A stretch of DNA of 64,000 bases. Origin: Pedobacter panaciterrae. Its GTDB lineage: Bacteria > Bacteroidota > Bacteroidia > Sphingobacteriales > Sphingobacteriaceae. Under the pieces are notes generated by a model, which was not told the origin of the DNA, made no database searches, and saw nothing but the letters and a program-made list of their open reading frames with translations. Where the stretch lies: assembly GCF_013204795.1 (NCBI RefSeq), contig NZ_JABMKW010000008.1, positions 186,001 to 250,000 on the forward strand, given 5' to 3'. Made by a program: the position numbers and the translations under genes. The stretch's first letter is position 1, and every line of letters starts with the position of its first letter. This document shows, piece by piece, positions 33,458 through 41,457 of this stretch.

Positions 33458-34306
33458 TTATTTTTTAGTCTCAGCTAATAAGCCAGTATGTAATCTAATA
33501 TATTCAGGATTTTTAATCTCAGTGGCTAATTTTATGCCTTCCTCTGCAGTGGCTGCTGCAGCTTTCTTATCTCCTGATTTTAATTGAACACGTCCTTTTA
33601 GTAATTTAACCCATGGCGCTTTAGGATCTGCAGTTTCAGCAGCGGTAGCCCATTCAAGTGCTTTGCTTAAGTCTTTTCCAGTTTCAAGGTAATAGTATGC
33701 AGCCTGAAAGTAAGGTTTTTTCTCTCCTTTCATTGCCTCATCAATACCTGCCATCACTTTGGCGTCAAAATCAGTAGATAAATCAACCGTTAAAGCAGTA
33801 TTTTCCCACATTAACTGCAATTTGGCAGTATTTGGATAAACATCGGCAAATTGAATAGTAAATGTTTCTACTTTCTCCTTAAGTTTAGTTGGCTTAACCT
33901 TTATGCGCAATATATCATCACTTTCTTTATACTCATAGGCACCCCATTGTTTTGATCCTTTGTTTATGATTACGGTCCATTCACTCTCTCCTGGAATGGT
34001 AAATAATTCATATTCTCCGGCAGCAAGATCTTTTCCTCCAATTTTAACGGCCTCTGTAAAAGCGATGGTAGTAGCAGAATTAGCACCGGTTCTCCATACA
34101 GAACCATATGGTTCTAATCCGCCAAAGATTTTACGTCCCTTAGTGTTTGGACGAGAATAACTGATAGTTACTTTACCCAGACCAAAATCCTGAGAAATGG
34201 TTTGCCCTGAGCTTGGTTGAGGCATTTTTACACCTTGTGCCTTAAGCTCAGATTGTAATGATACCGTTAGCGCAATAAGCAGTACTGTTGTTAATGTCTT
34301 TTTCAT
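33458..34306 (-). CDS. DUF2911 family secreted protein with TPR-like tail
   Basis: Exported protein with signal peptide TLTTVLLIALTVSLQSELKAQ. The N-terminal DUF2911 domain (about 25-165) contains the blocks SQDFGLGKVTISYSRPNTKGRKIFG and EPYGSVWRTGANSATTIAF, both typical of the family. The C-terminal part (about 190-280) has helical TPR-like repeats (YFQAAYYYLETGKDLSKALEWATAAE). Start at the second ATG (34306) is preferred as it gives MKK; an upstream start at 34312 adds two residues. The function is unknown. It is divergent from the M1 peptidase gene. Confidence 0.88.
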   Translation of the reverse strand: MKKTLTTVLLIALTVSLQSELKAQGVKMPQPSSGQTISQDFGLGKVTISYSRPNTKGRKIFGGLEPYGSVWRTGANSATTIAFTEAVKIGGKDLAAGEYELFTIPGESEWTVIINKGSKQWGAYEYKESDDILRIKVKPTKLKEKVETFTIQFADVYPNTAKLQLMWENTALTVDLSTDFDAKVMAGIDEAMKGEKKPYFQAAYYYLETGKDLSKALEWATAAETADPKAPWVKLLKGRVQLKSGDKKAAAATAEEGIKLATEIKNPEYIRLHTGLLAETKK

Positions 34307-34423
34307 GATCATAAATTTGTTTTAGGTGATCAGTCAGTTTGAACAGAGCTGATCTAAGTTTTGTTGACGCTAAATTACCACTTATTTGATGCTTTAATTC
34401 AACAAAATCTTAAATTCGTTGCT

Positions 34424-36988
34424 ATGGTCAATTTGCGTAATACAATAGCAATTTTAGCGCTCTTTCTTATTTCTTGTTCTGGTGCGAAATATTTCTCAGA
34501 GCCAATATTGGAGACGGGAGTCTCCAAAAAGCTGGCTATTTATCGCAAATTGACTTTAAGTAATATCAACTACAAAATCGGACTGGATATTCCTAAGAAT
34601 AGGAGTGAGATTATAAATGCTACAGAAGAAATAGCATTTCAACTTAGATTGACTAAATATCCATTGCAGCTGGATTTTAGAGAGGATGCTAAAAAGATAA
34701 AAAGTCTGGAAGTAAACGGTGTTTCTGTAGCGGTGGATCATAGGGAAGAACACTTGATTATAGATTCTAAATACCTAAAGCAAGGAGAGAATATAATAGG
34801 TTTGAGTTTTGAGGCTGGTGAGGCTGCACTTAACAGGAACAGTGATTATTTATATACTTTGTTTGTTCCGGATAGAGCGCGGACAGTTTTTCCTTGCTTT
34901 GATCAGCCTGATTTAAAAGCAACATATAACCTCACTTTAAAAATTCCGGCGGATTGGAATGCTTTGGCTAATGCTGGGTTAAAAGATTCTGTTGTTACAA
35001 ACGACTGTAAAACCTACCGATTTAATACATCAGATACCTTAAGTACTTATTTATTTGCTTTTGCGGTAGGAAAGTTTACACTTGCAAATGGTAAAGTCGG
35101 AAACATGCTGACCGATTTTCTATACCGAGAAACTGACTCGTTAATTATAAAAAACAGCTTGAATGAAGTGTTTAACATTCATTCGAAGTCATTGAGTTAT
35201 CTGGAACAGTGGACTGGAATTCCTTATCCTTTTCAAAAATTTGGTTTTGTGGCTATTCCGGATTTTCAGTTTGGAGGTATGGAACATGTAGGTGCAATTC
35301 AGTATAAGTCGTCGGCCTTATTTCTCGATGAAGGTGCTACTAAGGATCAACTAAATGGTCGCAATAACTTAATTGCTCATGAAACTGCTCATATGTGGTT
35401 CGGAGATTTGGTTACCATGAACTGGTTTACAGATGTTTGGATGAAAGAAGTTTTTGCAAATTTTATGGCTGATAAGAGTGCGGAAAATATTACTGGGAAA
35501 GAAGCATTTGATCTTAAGTTTTTGATAGATCATTTCCCTGCAGCTTATGGGGTAGATCGTACTACGGGTTCAAATCCAATAAGACAAGATTTAGATAATT
35601 TAAAAGATGCAGGAACACTTTATGGAAATATCATTTACCATAAAGCTCCAATAATGATGAGACAGTTGGAGCGTTTAATGGGAAAGGAGAAATTTCAATT
35701 AGGTGTGCAGGAATACCTGAAGAAATTTGCGAATAAAAATGCTTCCTGGCCAGAGCTAATTACAATCCTTGATAAACATTCGGAGCATGATTTAAATAAA
35801 TGGAATAAGGTCTGGGTAAATGAGGCGGGAAGACCTTTGGTTGACTATACGGTTAAAGCTGTAGGTAATAAAATTAGTAAGTTCATAATTAAGCAGAAGC
35901 CAGAGTATGGGGCAAATAGGATTTGGCCACAATTAATAGAAGTAACTCTTTATTATCCTGGTTATAGTAAAGAATTAACAGTGAGCCTCAATAATAAAGA
36001 AGTTAGATTAAAAGCTGCTGAAGGAATGGATGTGCCATCTTTTGTTCTGTTTAACTCATCAGGACAGGGGTATGGTCTTTGGCCATTGGATAAAAAAATG
36101 TTTAATGAGATATATTTGGTTGATAAGCCTTTGAGCAGGGCTGCTGCCTATATTTCATTGTATGAGAATATGTTAAGTGGGAGGTATATTAAACCATCGG
36201 ACCTGTTAAATCTGTTTGTAAAAGGGCTGGATCAGGAAAAAGAAGAGCTAAACCTGAAACTGATGACCAATTATATCAGTAGTATTTATTGGGGACTCAT
36301 TTCAGCCTCTGAACGTACTGGCGTATCCACATCATTGGAGAGCAATTTGTGGAACAGTATGCAGAAGCAAAGTTTGCCTAATAACAAGAAGGTGCTTTTT
36401 AAAACCTACCAAGACATATATCTATCGGCTAACGCCGGTGAAAAGTTGCACCGAATTTGGGAAAGTCAGAAAATTCCTGCAGGATTAAAGCTGACAGAAG
36501 ATGATTATACCTCATTGGCCTTTTCACTTGTATTGAGAGATGGTGATAGTTCGATTCTGGGTAAGCAGCTTAAGCGAATAAGTAATGGGGACAGACGAAA
36601 AAGATTTGAATTTATTATGCCAGCTGTATCTTCTGCAGAAACAAAACGGGATGCCTTTTTTAAGAGTCTTGAACTAAAATCGAATAGAGAAAAGGAATCA
36701 AATGTGGGGGCTGCCTTATATTATCTTCATCACCCACTAAGACAAACTAGTTCGTTTAAATATTTAGCGAAGAGTCTGGATATGTTGGCTGAAATACAAA
36801 AAACAGGAGATATCTTTTTTCCTCAAAACTGGCTTCAATCTACATTTGGGTATTATCAGAGCGCGGAGGCCCTAAAAATTGTTCAAGACTTTTTGGAAAA
36901 GAACCCCCGCTATAATCCAAAGTTGAAGGCCAAAATTCTTCAGTGTTCTGATAATTTATTTAGAGCACAAAAATTATTAAAAGAATAA
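34424..36988 (+). CDS. M1 family zinc aminopeptidase (lipoprotein)
   Basis: Secreted aminopeptidase of 854 residues. I use the ATG at 34424 because it opens a lipoprotein signal (TIAILALFLISC); an upstream start at 34361 would add 21 residues before it. The exopeptidase motif is FGGMEHVGAIQ (usual GAMEN) and the zinc motif is HETAHMWFGD with the third ligand Glu in WMKEVFANF, 19 residues on. The N-terminal beta domain and the long C-terminal helical domain are both present. It trims N-terminal residues from peptides outside the cytoplasm. It ends 6 bases before the convergent lipoprotein gene. Confidence 0.92.
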   Translation: MVNLRNTIAILALFLISCSGAKYFSEPILETGVSKKLAIYRKLTLSNINYKIGLDIPKNRSEIINATEEIAFQLRLTKYPLQLDFREDAKKIKSLEVNGVSVAVDHREEHLIIDSKYLKQGENIIGLSFEAGEAALNRNSDYLYTLFVPDRARTVFPCFDQPDLKATYNLTLKIPADWNALANAGLKDSVVTNDCKTYRFNTSDTLSTYLFAFAVGKFTLANGKVGNMLTDFLYRETDSLIIKNSLNEVFNIHSKSLSYLEQWTGIPYPFQKFGFVAIPDFQFGGMEHVGAIQYKSSALFLDEGATKDQLNGRNNLIAHETAHMWFGDLVTMNWFTDVWMKEVFANFMADKSAENITGKEAFDLKFLIDHFPAAYGVDRTTGSNPIRQDLDNLKDAGTLYGNIIYHKAPIMMRQLERLMGKEKFQLGVQEYLKKFANKNASWPELITILDKHSEHDLNKWNKVWVNEAGRPLVDYTVKAVGNKISKFIIKQKPEYGANRIWPQLIEVTLYYPGYSKELTVSLNNKEVRLKAAEGMDVPSFVLFNSSGQGYGLWPLDKKMFNEIYLVDKPLSRAAAYISLYENMLSGRYIKPSDLLNLFVKGLDQEKEELNLKLMTNYISSIYWGLISASERTGVSTSLESNLWNSMQKQSLPNNKKVLFKTYQDIYLSANAGEKLHRIWESQKIPAGLKLTEDDYTSLAFSLVLRDGDSSILGKQLKRISNGDRRKRFEFIMPAVSSAETKRDAFFKSLELKSNREKESNVGAALYYLHHPLRQTSSFKYLAKSLDMLAEIQKTGDIFFPQNWLQSTFGYYQSAEALKIVQDFLEKNPRYNPKLKAKILQCSDNLFRAQKLLKE

Positions 36989-36993
36989 GGTCA

Positions 36994-37801
36994 TTATTTA
37001 AGTTCGGTATAGGTGATCTTAAAAGTTTGCTTACTTTGAAGTATTGTAAACTGTTTAGGGTAATCAACACTATCGTATTGATAACTGAAATCGGTATTTT
37101 CCAGCGGTTTATCTGTATTTGAATAGCTTAGCCTGTTGTTTGTATCGGCACAAAAAAAGCTGTAGCCCATTTCCAGAAATAGCAATTGAGCATGCTGTAC
37201 ATTCTTGAAGATTCCATTTTTTTCGTCATGGGTATATTTAATGGGAGATGCATCATTAGGAGAACCTTTTACGATAATACCTGATACATTTCCAGCTGAG
37301 CTATATGACCATGTACTTTCTTTATATGGATAAGAGGGGCCGTCGCCTGATGCTTGAATAGAAATCAGTTGTTCTTTAGTATTTCTCGTCAACATCAGGG
37401 AACCGGTAGGTGTATCTACTTTACCATCTATATCGAAAAATGTAACCTTTAAATCTGTATTGGCTGTTTTTCTAAAATAAATAGATTTAAAAGGTATTTT
37501 GCTTTTGTATTTAAGACATTCAAAGGGTAATTGATCTCGGTAAGTTATTTTAACACTGTAGCCATCGGAACTATTAACTTCTGAAATAAGAGCTGAGTTT
37601 TCGACGTATTTAAGGTTAATAATCAGATTTTCCGATTCCAGTTTTATGGGGATAAATTGTTTTTTAACAGGATCTGTAATAATCGGTTTATCTGTTTCTA
37701 CAGGTTTTTCTTCTTTTCTAGGTTTAGCCTTTTTACAAGAGGCAATTAAATATAATTCCAACAATTGTAAGGACGTATCTAAACTTTAATGTATTCATCA
37801 T
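36994..37801 (-). pseudogene. Lipoprotein gene with a frameshift in the signal peptide
   Basis: The mature part (SCKKAKPRKEEK onward, about 248 residues, ending in YTELK) is fully open, and predicted to be beta-rich. The only start in its own frame is a TTG, which gives no usable signal. In the neighbouring frame an ATG at 37801 opens MMNTLKFRYVLTIVGIIF, a normal signal peptide, which then hits a stop. Removing one T from the run at 37748-37750 (AAA on the plus strand) joins the two frames into ...LTIVGIILIASCKKAK, a perfect lipoprotein signal with lipobox. So a one-base insertion, a sequencing error or a phase-variable site has split the gene. The function of the mature protein is unknown. 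Confidence 0.7.
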
Positions 37802-37893
37802 TATCTTTTGAAATGTTAGCGATCAACAGGTATCAAACATATTTATAAATATCTCTTTTAAAAAATTTATTTTCTTTTTAGTTTGTTTTTTAG

Positions 37894-37926
37894 TTCTTTA
37901 AAAGAAATATAATTCCTTTTAAAGAA
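37894..37926. promoter_or_regulatory. Inverted repeat upstream of cydAB
   Basis: TTCTTTAAAAG (37894-37904) and CTTTTAAAGAA (37916-37926) are exact reverse complements, 11 bp each, with an 11-base spacer, so the centres are two helical turns apart. It lies about 80-110 bases before the -7 box of cydA, fitting an operator; the regulator is unknown. Confidence 0.4.
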
Positions 37927-37979
37927 TTGTAAGCGTATTGAAATATTGATAAAAGTATTGCTTGAAATACGGTCTGAAA

Positions 37980-38011
37980 TTGGGTTCCTGTGCTTAAAAC
38001 ACGTACTTTTG
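37980..38011 (+). promoter_or_regulatory. Promoter of cydAB
   Basis: TTG at 37980-37982 and TACTTTTG at 38004-38011, spaced by 21 bases, match both elements of the Bacteroidota consensus. The ATG of cydA is 45 bases downstream of the -7 box. Confidence 0.6.
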
Positions 38012-38055
38012 CTTGACTATTTCTTTTAGCGACTAACGTTTATTAAACCCTAACT

Positions 38056-39384
38056 ATGGACGATTTTTTAGCTGCCCGACTCCAGATGGCCTTCTCTCTT
38101 GGCTTTCACATTGTTTTTGCATGTATTGGTATGGTGATGCCCTTTTTTATGTCAGTAGCTCATTTTTACTGGCTAAAAACAAAAAAGGTTGTCTATAAGG
38201 ACGTTACAAAAGCCTGGAGCAAGGGTGTTGCAATATTTTTTGCAACGGGAGCAGTTTCGGGAACGGTATTATCTTTTGAACTAGGACTCCTGTGGCCAAC
38301 ATTTATGGAGCACGCAGGTCCTATATTTGGAATGCCGTTTTCTTTAGAGGGGACGGCATTTTTTATTGAAGCGATAGCCCTTGGGTTTTATTTATATGGA
38401 TGGGACAAGTTAAATCCGTGGTTTCACTGGGTGACTGGTGTTGTTGTAGGAATAAGTGGGTTATTGTCAGGAATTCTTGTGGTTGCTGCAAATGCCTGGA
38501 TGAACAGCCCCGCCGGTTTTGACTTTGTGGATGGTAAGTATTTAGACATAGATCCTATAAAGGCAATGTTTAATGATGCCTGGTTTTCTCAGGCGCTCCA
38601 TATGTCGGTTGCTGCATTTGTATCTACCGGATTTGCCGTAGCAGGTGTACACGCCCTGATGATTCTTAGAGGGAGAAATGTGCTCTTTCACAGTAAAGCT
38701 TTTAAAATAGCAGCAGTATTTGGAACAGTTGCAGCTTGCTTGCAACCTATCAGTGGTGATATTTCTGCTAAGGATGTTGCTCATCGCCAGCCGGCAAAAC
38801 TCGCAGCTATGGAGGCTCATTTTCATACAGAAAGAAATGCGCCATTAATTATTGGAGGAATACCAGACACAGCGAATAAAAGAGTTGATTACGCAATTAA
38901 AATTCCTGGTCTGCTTAGTTTTATGACTACAGGGAACTTTAATGGGGAAGTTAAAGGTCTCGACGTGATCCCAAAAGAAGACCAACCTCCGGTAGCGGTA
39001 ACACATTATGCCTTTCAGATTATGGTTGGACTTGGAATGGCAATGGTGTTCATTGCTTTATTGTACTTTATAGCCCTTTGGAAAAAGAGACAATGGCTTA
39101 ATAGTAACTGGCTATTAAAGCTTTTTATAATTGCAACTCCTATGGGATTTATAGCTTTGGAGGCAGGGTGGACGGTAACAGAGGTTGGACGACAACCCTG
39201 GATTATCTACGGTGTTATGCGGACTGTAGATGCTGCAACGCCAATGCCTGGAATTGCTTATTCCTTCTATCTCTTTACTGGTGTATACATTTCGTTGGCA
39301 ATTATAGTGAGTTTATTGCTGTACCGTCAGATTACGATGGTTGGTAAATTATATGATTCTACTTCCAAACTACCTAAAAATTAA
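38056..39384 (+). CDS. cydA: Cytochrome bd quinol oxidase subunit I
   Basis: Catalytic subunit of the cytochrome bd oxidase, 442 residues, the short-Q-loop type. It oxidises menaquinol or ubiquinol at the inner membrane and reduces oxygen to water. The first heme-ligand His is at 18 (SLGFHIVFACIG), a second at about 181 (QALHMSVAAF), and the Met ligand is in GVMRTVDAATPMPG; the conserved Glu cluster is in LEGTAFFIEAIALG. The PAKLAAMEAHFHTE block of the quinol loop and the GRQPWIIYGV motif are present. High-affinity oxidases of this type serve at low oxygen. It is cotranscribed with cydB, 4 bases apart. Confidence 0.95.
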   Translation: MDDFLAARLQMAFSLGFHIVFACIGMVMPFFMSVAHFYWLKTKKVVYKDVTKAWSKGVAIFFATGAVSGTVLSFELGLLWPTFMEHAGPIFGMPFSLEGTAFFIEAIALGFYLYGWDKLNPWFHWVTGVVVGISGLLSGILVVAANAWMNSPAGFDFVDGKYLDIDPIKAMFNDAWFSQALHMSVAAFVSTGFAVAGVHALMILRGRNVLFHSKAFKIAAVFGTVAACLQPISGDISAKDVAHRQPAKLAAMEAHFHTERNAPLIIGGIPDTANKRVDYAIKIPGLLSFMTTGNFNGEVKGLDVIPKEDQPPVAVTHYAFQIMVGLGMAMVFIALLYFIALWKKRQWLNSNWLLKLFIIATPMGFIALEAGWTVTEVGRQPWIIYGVMRTVDAATPMPGIAYSFYLFTGVYISLAIIVSLLLYRQITMVGKLYDSTSKLPKN

Positions 39385-39388
39385 TATT

Positions 39389-40405
39389 ATGATCTATGTT
39401 GTTATTGTTTTCCTGTGGACATCAATTCTATTATATATCCTATTAGGTGGTGCAGATTTTGGAGCGGGAATTATAGAATTGTTTACCTCCAAAGGTAATC
39501 GATCCAAAACGCGTAAAACTATGTATGAAGCTATTGGCCCTATATGGGAAGCAAATCATATGTGGTTAATTATTGCTATTGTTATCCTTTTTGTTGGGTT
39601 CCCTAAAATTTATACTACAGTTTCAATCTATCTGCATATTCCATTAGTATGTATGTTACTTGGCATTATTGCCCGTGGAACTGCCTTCGTATTTAGAAAC
39701 TATGATGCCGTTAAGGATGATATGCAAAAAGTATATACCCCAATTTTTATTTATTCAAGCTTAATCACCCCATTTTTCCTTGGAATAATTGCTGCCAGTT
39801 CCGTATCAGGTCAAATAGATGTTCAGGCACAAGATTTTCTTTCAGCCTATGTTTTTAGCTGGCTAAACTGGTTCTCTGTTTCGGTTGGGGTATTTACAGT
39901 TAGTATATGTGGTTTTTTGGCCACTATTTTTATCATAGGGCAGGCGGCTGACGATGACAGAAGCTTCTTTATCGGAAAAGCAAGGCGAACAATCTATACG
40001 GTTATGTTTTGTGGAGCACTAGTTTTTGTTGCTGCTTATCATGAAAACATCCCATTAGCAAGTTGGATTTTTGGAGACACTTTGGGTTTGACCGCCATTA
40101 TTGCTGCAAGTATTTCATTGATTATTATGTTTTTCTTACTTCAGCGGAAGAAGCCTATATTGCTTCGTTTACTTGCAGGATTTCAGGTTGCTATGATCTT
40201 ATTTGCTGCCACATACAGCCATTTTCCAGACATCGTACTCCTTAAAAATGGGGCTAATTTATCGTTACTTACCCATCAGGGACAAGCAAAGGCGATAGAT
40301 ACATTAGGCTACGCCTTATTGATTGGCAGTATATTTATTCTGCCCGCCCTGGGTTATCTGATCTACATATTTCAACAAAAAAAGGAAGTACAGGAAGCCC
40401 ATTAA
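39389..40405 (+). CDS. cydB: Cytochrome bd quinol oxidase subunit II
   Basis: Membrane subunit of 338 residues, partner of CydA. I use the ATG at 39389, the frame being open further upstream to an ATG at 39341 inside cydA; the 4-base gap to the cydA stop fits coupled translation. Diagnostic blocks are ILLYILLGGADFGAGIIELFT (proton-channel region), IGPIWEANHMWLIIAIVILFVGFPKIY (helix 2-3), and YVFSWLNWFSVSVGVFTVSICGF. Eight helices are predicted. No small CydX subunit is evident after the gene. Confidence 0.95.
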   Translation: MIYVVIVFLWTSILLYILLGGADFGAGIIELFTSKGNRSKTRKTMYEAIGPIWEANHMWLIIAIVILFVGFPKIYTTVSIYLHIPLVCMLLGIIARGTAFVFRNYDAVKDDMQKVYTPIFIYSSLITPFFLGIIAASSVSGQIDVQAQDFLSAYVFSWLNWFSVSVGVFTVSICGFLATIFIIGQAADDDRSFFIGKARRTIYTVMFCGALVFVAAYHENIPLASWIFGDTLGLTAIIAASISLIIMFFLLQRKKPILLRLLAGFQVAMILFAATYSHFPDIVLLKNGANLSLLTHQGQAKAIDTLGYALLIGSIFILPALGYLIYIFQQKKEVQEAH

Positions 40406-40460
40406 TTTGTATTGAGGTGGAATGCTATTGTAAAATTGATTGTAACAAGAATATTAACCG

Positions 40461-40499
40461 CTAAACTTGCTCATTAGGATTAAACCTAAGCGAGTTTAG
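40461..40499. promoter_or_regulatory. Hairpin between cydB and the glycine-rich gene
   Basis: Left arm CTAAACTTGCT and right arm AGCGAGTTTAG pair over 11 bp, then a 3-base bulge and TAGG/CCTA. No T-run follows, so it is a weak terminator for cydAB or an operator for the next gene. Confidence 0.4.
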
Positions 40500-40546
40500 T
40501 GAGTCATAATTCCAAAGCTATAGTTAATGACAAACTTTCACCAAAT

Positions 40547-41407
40547 ATGAAATCAATATTCTTAAAAATCACAGTAAATACTTTATTGCTCGCTGGTTTT
40601 TGCATGACAGCGCAAGCACAAAAACTTAAAGATGTGCAGGAAGGCAGTATAACTGCTCCGACTAACATAAAAGTTGATGGAAGAAATACAGAATGGAACG
40701 ATACTTTTCAGGCCGAAAATAAACGGACCAGTATTTTATATACAATAAGTAACGATGATAAGAACTTATACCTTGTAATTAAATCAACTGATATAGCAAA
40801 TAATTCAAAGATTCTTGCCGGTGGAATTACGCTTGCTATAAATACTGAAGGAAAAAAGAAAGAAAAGGAAAGCATTACACTTACATATCCATTGATTAAC
40901 AGACCCGCACAAGGTGGTGGACAGGGAGGCGGACGGCGCCAAATGGGTGCCATAATGGGTGGAGGCGCTGGGGGAACGCAAACTCCTGAACAAAGAGATT
41001 CTATGATGGCTGTAATGCAAAAAAGGCAATTAAGTCAGGTCAAGGAAATTAAGATCAGCGGGTTTAAAAAAACAACCGATACCCTTATTTCCGTTTATAA
41101 CGATTTAGGTATAAAGGCATTTGCTAGTATAGGGAATGACAAAGCATTCTTCTACGAATTGGCAATCCCATTTGAAGAGTTGGGCATTTCGAAAGATGCA
41201 CCAAAGGAATTTGCATATAATATAAAATTGAATGGTTTACAATTTCAGAGACCAGATGGCGGCGGCGGTGACGGCGACGGAGGAGGAAGAGGCGGTTTTG
41301 GTGGTAATAGAGGCGGCGGTGGTAACTTCGGCCCTAGACGTTCTGGAATTGATTTTCAAGCATTAACCAGCCCAACAGATTTTTGGGGAAAATATATCCT
41401 TAAATAA
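40547..41407 (+). CDS. Secreted glycine-rich protein with CBM9-like domain
   Basis: A 286-residue exported protein, signal peptide ITVNTLLLAGFCMTAQA, start chosen at 40547 rather than the GTG at 40499. Residues 20-110 (ITAPTNIKVDGRNTEWNDTF, LYLVIKSTD, GITLAINTEG) resemble the CBM9/DUF-type carbohydrate-binding sandwich. Two glycine-rich patches follow: GGGQGGGRRQMGAIMGGGAGG at about 125 and a long GGDGDGGGRGGFGGNRGGGGNFG run near 250. The low-complexity runs might be flexible or bind a partner. It ends 50 bases before the large outer-membrane protein gene, which shares an Arg/Gly tail, so the two probably act together. Confidence 0.65.
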   Translation: MKSIFLKITVNTLLLAGFCMTAQAQKLKDVQEGSITAPTNIKVDGRNTEWNDTFQAENKRTSILYTISNDDKNLYLVIKSTDIANNSKILAGGITLAINTEGKKKEKESITLTYPLINRPAQGGGQGGGRRQMGAIMGGGAGGTQTPEQRDSMMAVMQKRQLSQVKEIKISGFKKTTDTLISVYNDLGIKAFASIGNDKAFFYELAIPFEELGISKDAPKEFAYNIKLNGLQFQRPDGGGGDGDGGGRGGFGGNRGGGGNFGPRRSGIDFQALTSPTDFWGKYILK

Positions 41408-41457
41408 GCTGTATACATAGATACTACTCACACACAAATAAACCACACAAACAAAAA

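Noticed and set aside
34361-34423. Longer start of the M1 peptidase
   Set aside because: The added 21 residues would precede the lipoprotein signal and prevent its use.
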